A DNA stretch of 64,000 bases, from positions 1 to 64,000 of the forward strand of contig NZ_FNAN01000014.1 in assembly GCF_900101885.1 (NCBI RefSeq). Direction: 5' to 3'. Each line of letters starts with the position of its first letter. The first letter of the stretch is position 1. Below, piece after piece: positions 41,856 to 51,059 of the stretch. A program made the translations under genes and the position numbers. Source of the stretch: Dyadobacter soli (GTDB lineage Bacteria > Bacteroidota > Bacteroidia > Cytophagales > Spirosomataceae). Under the pieces are notes generated by a model that did no database searches, was not told the origin of the DNA, and was given only the letters and a program-made list of their open reading frames with translations.

Positions 41856-42638
41856 TTGACCCTCCTTCCCCCATACACGAAACTAGGCTCCGGCCCGAAC
41901 ATTCTCCTCGCGTTCCACGGGATAGGGCAAGATGGCCCCTCATGTTTTGCACCAGTTCTAAAACCGCTCGGTTCGCATTACACCATCTACGCATTCGACC
42001 TGCCGTTTCACGGCCACAACAGCAATGCGCCATTTGAAGTAATCTCAAAAACAGCCTGGAAGGAAAGCATTCAATCCTTTCTTACTCAAAACAACATCAC
42101 CCGCTTCGACGTCACCGGTTTTAGCATTGGCGGGCGCTTTGCATTGGCTACGCTGGAAGCATTTCCGGAGCGTATCGATAATGCATTCCTGATCGCACCT
42201 GACGGGGTATCCGAGCACCCGATGTACGCGCTCGCGACGCGCATTCCGCCTGCGCGATGGATCTACGGATGGCTGATGCGGCATCCGGAGGTGTTTTTCC
42301 CGGGTGTACGTGTAGCGCGGACTTTGAAATTGGCGAGTAAAAGCCTGGTAAGATTTACGCAGCAGGTTTTGAACACGCCCGAGAAACGCCAGACCATTTA
42401 CCGATCCTGGGTGGCATTCCGCGATCTGCGATTTGATATTCCTAAGTTGGCTAAAACGGCGAAAACGAACGGGGTGACGATTTACCTTTTTGCAGGCGTT
42501 TATGATAGTTTGCTGAAACCCAAAGCAGTGCGACCGCTAGCCGCATTACTTCCCGAAAATCAATACATTGAACTAAAAAGCGGCCATACCCGCCTGGTCG
42601 AGCACTCGGCTACGTGGATTTGCACTTTATTTAAGTAA
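41856..42638 (+). CDS. Alpha/beta hydrolase
   Basis: A 260-residue hydrolase. Features are the oxyanion region LLAFHGIGQDGPS, the nucleophile elbow GFSIGGRF (Ser), FDLPFHGHN and a C-terminal His in KSGHTRLVEH. The only reasonable start is TTG at 41856, directly after the toxin stop, so it could be translated by reinitiation from the toxin-antitoxin message. Substrate unknown. Confidence 0.85.
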   Translation: MTLLPPYTKLGSGPNILLAFHGIGQDGPSCFAPVLKPLGSHYTIYAFDLPFHGHNSNAPFEVISKTAWKESIQSFLTQNNITRFDVTGFSIGGRFALATLEAFPERIDNAFLIAPDGVSEHPMYALATRIPPARWIYGWLMRHPEVFFPGVRVARTLKLASKSLVRFTQQVLNTPEKRQTIYRSWVAFRDLRFDIPKLAKTAKTNGVTIYLFAGVYDSLLKPKAVRPLAALLPENQYIELKSGHTRLVEHSATWICTLFK

Positions 42639-42662
42639 ATTGGGAAAACCTAATCCCGATTT

Positions 42663-43946
42663 ATGGAGCAAACTTTACACAAAGACGACACCGGCTGGCG
42701 CCTCAAAGCGATTATCGGCGGCTCGGCAGGGAACCTCGTCGAATGGTACGACTGGTACGCATATTCCGCTTTCTCCCTCTATTTCGCCAATGCATTCTTT
42801 CCTGATTCTAATCCGACAGTCCAGCTGATCAATACGGCCGGCATTTTCGCGGTGGGTTTCCTGATGCGGCCGATCGGCGGTTATGTTTTTGGTAAACTGG
42901 CGGATAACCGCGGACGAAAAGTGGCGATGACCGTTTCTGTGCTGTTAATGTCGCTCGGATCGCTGCTGATCGCGTTTTTGCCTGGTTATAACAGTATCGG
43001 CATTGCGGCGCCGGTGCTGCTACTGATCGCCCGCTTGCTTCAAGGGCTCAGTGTCGGTGGTGAATACGGGACTTCCGCTACTTACCTTAGCGAAGTCGCG
43101 ACGGAGGAAAAACGCGGTTTCTTTTCCAGCTTTCAATATGTGACGCTCATCGGCGGGCAGCTCATTGCATTGGGTTTGCAACTCATTTTACAAAATCTCT
43201 TCCTCACCGACCAGCAAATGCACGACTGGGGCTGGCGGATTCCGTTCGTAATCGGTGCGATGCTGTCGCTGGTCGCATTGTACCTCCGCGCGCATTTGAA
43301 TGAGACGGAAGCATTCCAATCCAAGAAAAAGGAAGGCTCTCTGAAAGAACTCATGAAGCATCCGAAAGCGGTTTTGGTGGTGATAGGCCTTACTTCGGGC
43401 GGTACGCTCGCTTTTTACACCTATACGACCTACATGCAAAAGTTCCTGGTGAACACGGTGGGCCTGACGAAATACCAGTCGACGATACTGACCTTTTGCT
43501 CGCTCTTCATTTTTGCGGCATTACAACCAGTTTTCGGAGCGCTCAGCGATCGCATCGGCCGGCGGCCGTTATTGATCGGTTTCGGGGTGCTGGGAACATT
43601 GCTCACTTATCCATTACTCACGACATTGAGCCATACCACCGGAATGTGGCCTGCATTCGGCCTACTGATGGCAGCATTGATTATCGTGAGCGGTTATACG
43701 TCTATCAATGCCGTCGTCAAAGCAGAACTGTTTCCCGTAGAAGTGCGTGCGTTGGGCGTGGGCCTTCCCTACTCCATTGCTGTGGCGGTATTTGGCGGAA
43801 CGGCCGAGTACCTGGCATTATGGGCCAAAAACCTCGGACATGAGACGTGGTACTATTGGTATGTGACGATCTGCATTTTCGTTTCACTCATGGTGTACAT
43901 CCGCATGAAAGACACGAAGCACACCTCGCTCATTGAAAAGCATTAA
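42663..43946 (+). CDS. MFS transporter, KgtP-like dicarboxylate/H+ symporter
   Basis: A 427-residue permease with 12 predicted membrane helices. The metabolite:H+ symporter signature is visible: GNLVEWYDWYAYSAFSLYF at the N-terminus, GYVFGKLADNRGRKVAM (loop 2-3 motif), LLQGLSVGGEYGTSATYLSE and GALSDRIGRRPLL between helices 8 and 9. Closest in pattern to alpha-ketoglutarate permease KgtP; substrate not proven. It lies 24 bp after the hydrolase gene. Confidence 0.88.
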   Translation: MEQTLHKDDTGWRLKAIIGGSAGNLVEWYDWYAYSAFSLYFANAFFPDSNPTVQLINTAGIFAVGFLMRPIGGYVFGKLADNRGRKVAMTVSVLLMSLGSLLIAFLPGYNSIGIAAPVLLLIARLLQGLSVGGEYGTSATYLSEVATEEKRGFFSSFQYVTLIGGQLIALGLQLILQNLFLTDQQMHDWGWRIPFVIGAMLSLVALYLRAHLNETEAFQSKKKEGSLKELMKHPKAVLVVIGLTSGGTLAFYTYTTYMQKFLVNTVGLTKYQSTILTFCSLFIFAALQPVFGALSDRIGRRPLLIGFGVLGTLLTYPLLTTLSHTTGMWPAFGLLMAALIIVSGYTSINAVVKAELFPVEVRALGVGLPYSIAVAVFGGTAEYLALWAKNLGHETWYYWYVTICIFVSLMVYIRMKDTKHTSLIEKH

Positions 43947-44083
43947 TATGCAGCTGACAGGAGCTTTGCAGCAATGTTTTGCGCTCCAATTCCACGCCGA
44001 CAATCCCCTTGGAAAAAAGCCATTTTCTCTTGACATAGTCCATTCATTAACGTAACTTACTTCAAACCAAAATTTGAGAAGTT

Positions 44084-44518
44084 ATGAACATGATGGATCG
44101 AATCGAGCATTGGGGCGATACGCACCATCCGGCTTGGATGGATATAGTTCGTATCGCTTTGGGAGTATTTTTGTTTGCTAAGGGTATCAGCTTCATCAGC
44201 GATACCACCAAGTTGTCTCACCTGGTTACCGGCCTCGACTTTCACCTGTACACCGTCACAGCCGTTCACTACGTAGCTTTTGCGCACATTTTCGGCGGAT
44301 TCCTGATTGCATTGGGATGCCTGACCAGAATTGCATCCATCATTCAGATACCAATCCTGCTGACTGCCGTATTCTTCGTCAACATCCGGCTCGGCTTTTC
44401 CTACCTCAATTCGGAGTTGTGGCTTTCGATGATCACGCTCATTCTGGTGATCATGTTCGCCATTGTCGGTTCCGGACGGTACTCGATGGATGAATGGATG
44501 AAGAATCACGACAAGTGA
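44084..44518 (+). CDS. DoxX-family membrane protein
   Basis: A 144-residue protein with four membrane segments (about 21-40, 63-80, 84-103 and 115-133): IVRIALGVFLFAKGISFI, VHYVAFAHIFGGFLIALG, ILLTAVFFVNIRLGF and WLSMITLILVIMFAIVGSG. The pattern fits DoxX-like proteins of unknown redox function. It is convergent with the AraC gene, with adjacent stops. Confidence 0.82.
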   Translation: MNMMDRIEHWGDTHHPAWMDIVRIALGVFLFAKGISFISDTTKLSHLVTGLDFHLYTVTAVHYVAFAHIFGGFLIALGCLTRIASIIQIPILLTAVFFVNIRLGFSYLNSELWLSMITLILVIMFAIVGSGRYSMDEWMKNHDK

Positions 44519-45394
44519 TCAGACCATTTCGGGTGCGGCTTTATAAAGGTATTTCCGCTTGTATTCCAGCGGCGTCATATCGGTAACCTTCTTGAAATGC
44601 CGGTAAAAGTTGGAAACATTGTTAAAACCGCACTCGAAACAAATTACTTCCGTTGCCATTTTATCTTCGATCAGGAACCGGCAAGCCTGACTGATCCTGA
44701 TTTCTACCAGAAAATCGTTGTAGGTTTTCTTGGTCATCAATTTGAAATACCTGCAAAAAGACGTAATTCCCAGATTGGCGATCGAGGCCACATCCTGCAA
44801 TGAAATATCGTTGCGGTAGTTGGAAAGCGTATAGGCGTAAATCTTGTTCAAACGCAGCGTTTCGGCGTCGTTGGACTTATAAAATGCGTGCGCCGAAGCG
44901 ATCGTTTCATACTCACTTGCCTCTGCCAGAATTTTCAGGATCGAAAGCAATGCGATCAGCCGGTCGAGATTCTCGGCGTCCACCGCGGAATGCATTAACC
45001 TTATCACTTTTTCCTTCGCTTCGCCGTGTATCAGAAGTCCTCTTTTGGCACGTTCGTACAGTTTCGGGATCTGATAAGCCTCCGGCAGCAGCAGCAGTTC
45101 ACTTCCTAAACAGTTAGGCAAAAAGTGAATGATAACGACTTCCACCGTGGTATTGCTCGCCCCTTCTTCCACCCGCCAGGTATGCGGCAGGTTTTCGCCC
45201 AGCAGTATGAGCTCTCCGTCCGAAAAGTTGCTGATATTGTCGCCAATGAACCTAACTCCCTTTCCTTTAACCAGATAATGCAGTTCCAACTCTGGGTGGT
45301 AATGCCAAACCGTGCCAAAGCCGGAATCTTTGTCATGTCGGATACTGAACGAAGTCCTCGACGGAATTGGGACCTTATGGAAATGCGGTTTCAT
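44519..45394 (-). CDS. AraC-family transcriptional regulator
   Basis: A 291-residue regulator. The N-terminal part is a cupin ligand-binding domain (WHYHPELELHYLVKGKGVRFIGD, LILLGENLPHTW). The C-terminal 100 residues contain two HTH motifs: VASIANLGITSFCRYFKLM and CFECGFNNVSNFYRHFKKV. It lies at the 3' end of the minus-strand cluster with the aldolase and Na+ symporter and may control it in response to a sugar or acid. Confidence 0.92.
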   Translation of the reverse strand: MKPHFHKVPIPSRTSFSIRHDKDSGFGTVWHYHPELELHYLVKGKGVRFIGDNISNFSDGELILLGENLPHTWRVEEGASNTTVEVVIIHFLPNCLGSELLLLPEAYQIPKLYERAKRGLLIHGEAKEKVIRLMHSAVDAENLDRLIALLSILKILAEASEYETIASAHAFYKSNDAETLRLNKIYAYTLSNYRNDISLQDVASIANLGITSFCRYFKLMTKKTYNDFLVEIRISQACRFLIEDKMATEVICFECGFNNVSNFYRHFKKVTDMTPLEYKRKYLYKAAPEMV

Positions 45395-45546
45395 TTTAAA
45401 TCAATGCGGGCAGGGTTTTAGGGTGGCTGCCATTGCTCAATTTAAAAGAAAATTTTTTAATAATCCATCCTGTGCAATCGACAAGATGCTAAAAAAATAC
45501 TATTAAATAGCGTAATACTAATATTACCCACCGGCGATCGTACCAA

Positions 45547-45870
45547 TTAACTGGCGTGAAACGACTGTATACGATCGAGATATTGCTTACGTGCAACCGG
45601 GTCGCTGTACTTTTTCATTTCGCCGAAAATCTGATCTTTCAGACTGCTGAACAGATAGGATTGAAAATTCACTTCTGTGCGCAGGTCCAGCCGTTCGTTC
45701 CAGATTTTGTTAAAAACCGAGTTGATCACCTTCTCCGCCTCTGCCTCGTCTTTCAGCAGAACGGAACAAAACTTGAAAGCAGCGACGGAGAAGTAGGAAC
45801 GGAGTTGTGTAAATGCCGCTTCGTCACCCTGGGTTATCCGATCCAAAATTTGCTGGTTAGGAAAAGTCAT
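45547..45870 (-). CDS. Sigma-70 region 2-like small protein
   Basis: A 107-residue protein with the start of an extracytoplasmic-function sigma factor: ILDRITQGDEAAFTQLRSYF, AEKVINSVFNKIWNERLDL and FQSYLFSSLKDQIFG match regions 2.1-2.4 in layout. It ends before any region 4, so it cannot recognise a -35 element in the normal way. It may be a truncated sigma factor, or a diverged regulator. It lies 31 bp after the aldolase gene on the same strand. Confidence 0.65.
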   Translation of the reverse strand: MTFPNQQILDRITQGDEAAFTQLRSYFSVAAFKFCSVLLKDEAEAEKVINSVFNKIWNERLDLRTEVNFQSYLFSSLKDQIFGEMKKYSDPVARKQYLDRIQSFHAS

Positions 45871-45901
45871 AGCTCAAAAATTAGGGTTTGATCCGATTGG
45901 A

Positions 45902-46882
45902 TTATTTCAACGGTGCTTCGAGTGCCTTTTTAAATACACCCGGAATTCCGAGCTCTGCCTGAATGCGGTCTACTTCGTCGAGCAACTGGTCGGCCCGCTC
46001 TTTCAAATCGTCCGTAAGCTCGCCCACGTCTCGGCGCGTGTAAGTGGAGATCGGGAAACCTCTTTTTTGCAAACAGTACTTGGCGATCGTCGGATAAGCC
46101 GAATGCACGATGTCCATCGAATCCACAAAAAATTGTTGCAGTACCTTCACATCCTCCTGCCGTTCCGCATTGTTGTAGTTCTCGCAAATCCAGACGATGA
46201 GTTCAGGATAAATATTTCCCTGAATGCATGACAACCCGGCTGCTCCTGCATTGAGCGACGCCGTCGCATTCACCATATAAGCATCATAAAGCCCGAAACG
46301 GTAGCCTTCCGCGACTTTAATCCTCCGAACCACTTCTTCGATATCCAGGCTCGTGTCTTTATGGTAAATAACGCGGTTTGAAGGCAGCAATTCCGCGAGT
46401 ACTTCGCTGCTGATCAATCGTTTGTAAGGCACCGGGCATTCATAAAAACCGAGGGGAATGTCGCCCGTCAGGCTGATCAGTTCCTTTGTCCGTTGGATAA
46501 ATACTTCGTCCGATTCGTCCTCGTTTGCGAGCAGTCCGGTAATTACAATCACCGCCTGTACACCGGTATCGTATATACGTTTTACAAATTGTGCCTGCTC
46601 CGGGATAGGCCCGCCAAAGGTCCCGGTAGCCACCACCGGCACACGTCCCGCAGTATGTTCCACCACTGTCCGCGTTACGTCCAGCCGTTCTTCTACCGAC
46701 AATTCATACATTTCGCTTGAAAGACAGTTGGCAAACAGCCCCGCAGCGCCTGCTTCGAGGTAAAGGTCCGTCAATGCTTTTAGCCCGTCATAATCCACCT
46801 CGCCGCTTTCGAGGAATGGTGTGAGCATAACGGGAATGTAGCCTTGCGGCAACGACACGGAAGAAGACGTTACAGATGACAT
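45902..46882 (-). CDS. Dihydrodipicolinate synthase/N-acetylneuraminate lyase family protein
   Basis: A 326-residue class I aldolase of the DapA family. Pattern: GYIPVMLTPFLESGEVDYDG at the N-terminus, VPVVATGTFGG, the Tyr-containing GFYECPVPYK and a Schiff-base Lys in VIYHKDTSLD. The usual GGTTGE loop for lysine synthesis is replaced by NCLSSEM, so it more likely cleaves or forms another 2-keto acid than acts as DapA. It is linked to a Na+/solute symporter gene, which suggests a catabolic role for an imported acid sugar. Confidence 0.82.
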   Translation of the reverse strand: MSSVTSSSVSLPQGYIPVMLTPFLESGEVDYDGLKALTDLYLEAGAAGLFANCLSSEMYELSVEERLDVTRTVVEHTAGRVPVVATGTFGGPIPEQAQFVKRIYDTGVQAVIVITGLLANEDESDEVFIQRTKELISLTGDIPLGFYECPVPYKRLISSEVLAELLPSNRVIYHKDTSLDIEEVVRRIKVAEGYRFGLYDAYMVNATASLNAGAAGLSCIQGNIYPELIVWICENYNNAERQEDVKVLQQFFVDSMDIVHSAYPTIAKYCLQKRGFPISTYTRRDVGELTDDLKERADQLLDEVDRIQAELGIPGVFKKALEAPLK

Positions 46883-46947
46883 CGTGTAAGATTTTAAATA
46901 CGTATAAGAAAAAATCCTTCTAAATAGGCCCGTATGCCGGGCTCTGG

Positions 46948-48531
46948 TTATTTGCTGTGCAAAAGCACCTCTTTTTCAACCGGTTGTCTGCCTTTCAGCC
47001 TGGTAAGCACCACGCCGGTCAAAAAGATCGTCAGTGTTCCTACCACCATGATCATATTCTGGTGGAGCGGGTTTCGCAAATAGGCATAGCTGTCGGGCAG
47101 CTGGTTCGAGAATGTCATCCAGACGATGACTACGATCCCGATAATCGTTGCCGTAAGCGCCTCGGTATTTTTGGTACTTTTTGAGATAATCCCCAGCAGG
47201 AACAGCCCGAGCATCCCGCCCGCAAAAATCCCCGAAAGCATCCACCACACATCCAGCACACTTTTCACGCCGATCATCGCGATGCCTGTAATCATGCCCA
47301 GCAAGCCAAAAACCGTGGTGGCAATGTAGAGCAAGCGGAGCGATTGCTGCGACGTAAGGTCGGATTTGACATATTTCTGATAAATATCCACGGAGAAAAC
47401 CGTCGCCGAGGCATTCATCCCCGAGCTGATCGTACTCATCGCCGCCGACATGATCGCCGCGATGATCAACCCGAGCAGGCCTACCGGCACTTTGGTCACC
47501 ATGAAATGCGGCATCACTTTATCGCCGTAATCGGCCGGTGTGAGCGTCGCGGCGAGGTTTGTGATCGCGTCCGTAGTTCCCCCGGGCAGTTTTTCAGCCG
47601 CTACCTGCATTTTGATGGTTTGCAGCAGCTCAGGATTGCCTTGGTAATAGGCAAAAAGACACGTTCCGAGTAAAAAGAATATCAGCGACACAGGCACGTA
47701 CAGGTACACACAAAGCCACACCGAACTCGCCGCTTCTTTCACCGAAGACGTGGTATGGTAGCGCTGTACGTAGTTCTGGTCCATTCCGAAGTTATTCAGG
47801 TTCATAAAAAACCCGTAGAGCAGGATCACCCAAAAGGACGCGGTCGTAAAATCCGGCGCCATCGTGCCCAGACTAAACTTATCGCTTGCTTTACCTACTT
47901 CGATAATGCTCGGCATTCCACCCGAAACGCCCGAAACAACCAGGTAAAGTATCACGAGCGCACCTATCGTTTTGATCACGCCTTGCACCACTTCCGTCCA
48001 GATCACCGCTTCCATCCCGCCCATTACCGTGTACAAAACAATGCATATCCCCACCACGACCATGATCGTCGACATTGGATAGCCCGTTAGCGCCTGCAAA
48101 CTCAATGCAATTCCGAAGAAGATCGACCCCATGCGGGCGAGTTGCGTAAGCAGGAAGCAAGCCACCGCATAAGTACGCGCCCACGGCCCGAAACGGTGTT
48201 CGAGGTGCGTGTAAGCCGAAACTTCGCCGGTACTTCGGTAAAAAGGAATAAAAAACTTGGTGGCTACCCAGGCTGCCAACGGCATCGACAAGCTGAAAAC
48301 AAAGGAACTCCAGTTGCTTCCGAATGCCTTGCCCGGTACGCCGAGGAAAGTATTGCTGCTCAGAAAAGTCGCGTAAATGGAAATACCGATTGCCCATCCG
48401 GGGATTCGGCCGGATGCTTTGGTAAACTGCTCGGCATTGGTGTTCTTCCTTGAAAAGTAAATTCCTACCGCCACCATTCCAGCGAGGTAGGCGATCACGA
48501 TGAGGAGGTCAATGAAAGGTAAGGATTTCAT
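46948..48531 (-). CDS. Sodium:solute symporter (SSS family)
   Basis: A 527-residue transporter with about 13-14 membrane segments. Family landmarks are the N-terminal LIVIAYLAGMVAVGIYFSRKN, GWAIGISIYATFLSSNTFLG, the GGMEAVIWTEVVQGVI segment and the sodium-site helix region AAIMSAAMSTISSGMNASAT. It lies upstream of the aldolase gene (65-bp gap), so uptake and cleavage of one substrate is a reasonable inference. Substrate unknown. Confidence 0.9.
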   Translation of the reverse strand: MKSLPFIDLLIVIAYLAGMVAVGIYFSRKNTNAEQFTKASGRIPGWAIGISIYATFLSSNTFLGVPGKAFGSNWSSFVFSLSMPLAAWVATKFFIPFYRSTGEVSAYTHLEHRFGPWARTYAVACFLLTQLARMGSIFFGIALSLQALTGYPMSTIMVVVGICIVLYTVMGGMEAVIWTEVVQGVIKTIGALVILYLVVSGVSGGMPSIIEVGKASDKFSLGTMAPDFTTASFWVILLYGFFMNLNNFGMDQNYVQRYHTTSSVKEAASSVWLCVYLYVPVSLIFFLLGTCLFAYYQGNPELLQTIKMQVAAEKLPGGTTDAITNLAATLTPADYGDKVMPHFMVTKVPVGLLGLIIAAIMSAAMSTISSGMNASATVFSVDIYQKYVKSDLTSQQSLRLLYIATTVFGLLGMITGIAMIGVKSVLDVWWMLSGIFAGGMLGLFLLGIISKSTKNTEALTATIIGIVVIVWMTFSNQLPDSYAYLRNPLHQNMIMVVGTLTIFLTGVVLTRLKGRQPVEKEVLLHSK

Positions 48532-48657
48532 TCTACTTTTCGGGTATTTATAACTTTACCACAAAGAAACAGGATGAAGTTGATGATTTTATAGCGTTTT
48601 GTAGCCAGTTATTGTACGATATTATCAAAGCGTGTTATGAATTTGTAAATACTACGC

Positions 48658-49392
48658 TTATGATTCTACCATGCTCTTGTCTTTGAAGAAATATCCGATG
48701 CCGGCAGTCGAAATGACGATCAATGCAATCAGCACGATTTTGGTGGCCAATCCCTCATTCGGATGTTCGAGCAAATAGCGGATATCCTGCGCTTCCTTAC
48801 CTGCCCAAACGGCCAACATCGTCCGCGGGATCATGCCCAATGTCCCACCCGTGAGCACTTGTTTGAAACGCGCACCGGCCATGGCGAAAAACAGGTTCGT
48901 AATTGCGAAAGGCAATACCGGGGATAGTTTTGCGAAAAATATCAGCCTTAATTCATTTTTGTAAAACCTCCTTAATAAGGTACCCACCTGTGGATAGACC
49001 TGGATGAGGTAACTGCGGACCGACGCTGCGTGCAGGAAATGCGCCGATACATATATAATGGAAATGGCACCGATGTTCAGCACGAAAAGCATCGGGAGCG
49101 AGGCCCAACCAAGGAAGTAGCCGTAAACCAATGCCAGGAATGTAGGAGGTGTGAGCGCGGCGGAGGAAGCCAGCGTAAGAATAAATGTTATACCCAGCCA
49201 CCATTCGACAGGCAGCTCGCGAAGAATTTTTTCGTGATTGATCGCCCAGGCCGTCAGAATGGAGGTCGTCACCAATGGCACGATCGTCATCAATATGCTT
49301 ACGACGACCGGGAGTGAGAATCTTTTTGGTGTAGACGTTTCCAAGGCTAATTTGACTTTTTTTCCTAAATGAATAACCAGTTGTTTTGACAA
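48658..49392 (-). CDS. VTT-domain membrane protein (TVP38/TMEM64-like)
   Basis: A 244-residue protein with a basic N-terminal part, membrane segments near residues 25-50, 65-110 and 205-235 and the VTT core (SSAALTPPTFLALVYGYFLGW, FFAKLSPVLPFAITNLFFAMAG). Related proteins act in lipid scrambling or undecaprenyl-phosphate recycling; no specific role can be assigned. The divergent PLP enzyme gene starts only 52 bp away. Confidence 0.82.
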   Translation of the reverse strand: MSKQLVIHLGKKVKLALETSTPKRFSLPVVVSILMTIVPLVTTSILTAWAINHEKILRELPVEWWLGITFILTLASSAALTPPTFLALVYGYFLGWASLPMLFVLNIGAISIIYVSAHFLHAASVRSYLIQVYPQVGTLLRRFYKNELRLIFFAKLSPVLPFAITNLFFAMAGARFKQVLTGGTLGMIPRTMLAVWAGKEAQDIRYLLEHPNEGLATKIVLIALIVISTAGIGYFFKDKSMVES

Positions 49393-49444
49393 AAGGTTTT
49401 TGTGAACTTGCTTTTCTGCAATTAATATTTTGTTGCCTTAAAAA

Positions 49445-50590
49445 ATGAATTTCGCAACCAAAGCCATACATGCCGGCATCGAGCCGGACCCGAGCACCGG
49501 CGCCATTATGACGCCGATTTACCAAACTTCCACCTACGTCCAGGAAAGCCCTGGCAAGCACAAAGGCTACGAATACGCCCGCAGCAGCAATCCCACGCGT
49601 ACGGCATTGCAAACCGCATTAGCCGCACTGGAAAACGGCAAGCACGGCATTTGCTACGCCTCCGGCCTGGCCGCCACCGACGCCGTTCTGAAACTGTTCA
49701 AACCCGGCGACGAAATCATCGCGCCCAGCGACATCTACGGCGGCACTTACCGGATGATGAAGCGCATTTTCGAGCCGCTGGGAATGGTTTTCAAGTTTAT
49801 AGACATTGAAGACGTAACCCGGATCGACGAGTTGATTTCCGACAAAACACGGATGGTATGGCTCGAATCACCCACAAATCCATTGCTCAAAATCATCGAT
49901 ATCGAGCAAGTAACAAACATTTGTAAGAAACGGAATGTGCTAACCTGCGTCGACAACACCTTTGCATCCCCCTACCTGCAAAATCCGCTCGACCTCGGTG
50001 CGGATATCGTCATGCATTCGGTCACCAAATATCTCGGCGGGCACTCAGACACGGTCATGGGCGCATTGATCACCAGCAACGACGAGCTGGCCGCGCAATT
50101 GAAATTCATTCAGAACGCCACCGGCGCGGTACCGGGCCCGCAGGATTGCTTTTTAGTTTTAAGGGGAATAAAAACGCTGCACATTCGGATGCAGCGCCAT
50201 TGCGAGAACGCCGGGCAAGTAGCCTTGTGGCTCTCGGCCCATCCCAAAGTCGGGAAAGTTTACTACCCCGGCCTCCCCGATCATCCCGGCCATGAGCTGG
50301 CTGCTAAGCAAATGCGCAGCTTCGGCGGTGTGGTTTCTTTTGAATTAAAAGACGACAGTTATGAAAAGGCCGTTCACACTATGGAAAACCTGCAAATATT
50401 CGCATTGGGAGAATCGCTCGGCGGCGTGGAATCGCTTTGCACGCATCCCGCGAGCATGTCGCACGGGGGCATGCCGCGCGAAGAACGGTTGAAAATAGGC
50501 CTGAAAGACACGTTGATACGCCTCAGCGTCGGTATCGAGGATGTGGAAGACCTGATCGCCGATCTCGACCAGGCCATCGGCACGGATTAG
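49445..50590 (+). CDS. Cystathionine gamma-synthase/lyase-type PLP enzyme
   Basis: A 381-residue enzyme of the Cys/Met metabolism family. Features are PIYQTSTYVQ, YEYARSSNPTR, YASGLAATDAV, the PLP-binding Lys at about residue 195 (HSVTKYLGGHSD) and the C-terminal LGGVESLCTHPASMSH and RLSVGIED. Sequence alone does not separate synthase (MetB) from lyase activity. Monocistronic; the next gene has its own promoter. Confidence 0.93.
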   Translation: MNFATKAIHAGIEPDPSTGAIMTPIYQTSTYVQESPGKHKGYEYARSSNPTRTALQTALAALENGKHGICYASGLAATDAVLKLFKPGDEIIAPSDIYGGTYRMMKRIFEPLGMVFKFIDIEDVTRIDELISDKTRMVWLESPTNPLLKIIDIEQVTNICKKRNVLTCVDNTFASPYLQNPLDLGADIVMHSVTKYLGGHSDTVMGALITSNDELAAQLKFIQNATGAVPGPQDCFLVLRGIKTLHIRMQRHCENAGQVALWLSAHPKVGKVYYPGLPDHPGHELAAKQMRSFGGVVSFELKDDSYEKAVHTMENLQIFALGESLGGVESLCTHPASMSHGGMPREERLKIGLKDTLIRLSVGIEDVEDLIADLDQAIGTD

Positions 50591-50599
50591 CATTCAGCG

Positions 50600-50630
50600 T
50601 TGCAATCGACGGCCAAAAATCTTACTTTTG
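50600..50630 (+). promoter_or_regulatory. Promoter of the DUF3127 gene
   Basis: TTG (50600-50602), a 20-bp spacer and TACTTTTG (50623-50630) fit the Bacteroidota consensus, 40 bp before the ATG at 50671. Confidence 0.72.
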
Positions 50631-50670
50631 GAACCATTTTTGAAACGACACTAAAAAAACATATTTATCA

Positions 50671-51033
50671 ATGGAAGTATCAGGAACAGTCATTTCATTG
50701 CTGCCGGAAGTTACCGGCCAGGGAAAAAACGGAATGTGGCGCAAGCAGGAATTCATTCTTGAAATACCTTCTCAATACCCTAAAAAAGTGTGTATTTCGC
50801 TTTGGGGCGACAAAATTGACCAGGCTAACCTGCAAGTGAACGACTCGGTTACCGCTTCTATCGATGTGGAAAGCCGCGAGTACAACTCCCGCTGGTACAC
50901 TGAGGTGCGCGCATGGAAAGTTGAAAAGGCAGGAGCAAGCGGCGGCGGAAATGCAGGCTACAACGCAGGCGGCGCACCACTGCCTCCGGTAACCACTTTC
51001 ACCGAAGAAGAATCGGACGATCTGCCGTTCTAA
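50671..51033 (+). CDS. DUF3127 protein (OB-fold-like)
   Basis: A 120-residue protein. Residues 1-95 form a small beta-barrel with WRKQEFILEIPSQYPKKV, ISLWGDKI and SREYNSRWYTEVRAWKVEK, the DUF3127 pattern. A Gly-rich linker and an acidic tail EEESDDLPF follow. The domain-linker-acidic tip layout resembles single-strand DNA-binding proteins, so a nucleic-acid role is plausible but not shown. Has its own promoter. Confidence 0.88.
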   Translation: MEVSGTVISLLPEVTGQGKNGMWRKQEFILEIPSQYPKKVCISLWGDKIDQANLQVNDSVTASIDVESREYNSRWYTEVRAWKVEKAGASGGGNAGYNAGGAPLPPVTTFTEEESDDLPF

Positions 51034-51059
51034 CATTTAACAAACACCGCCGGGCCGCA

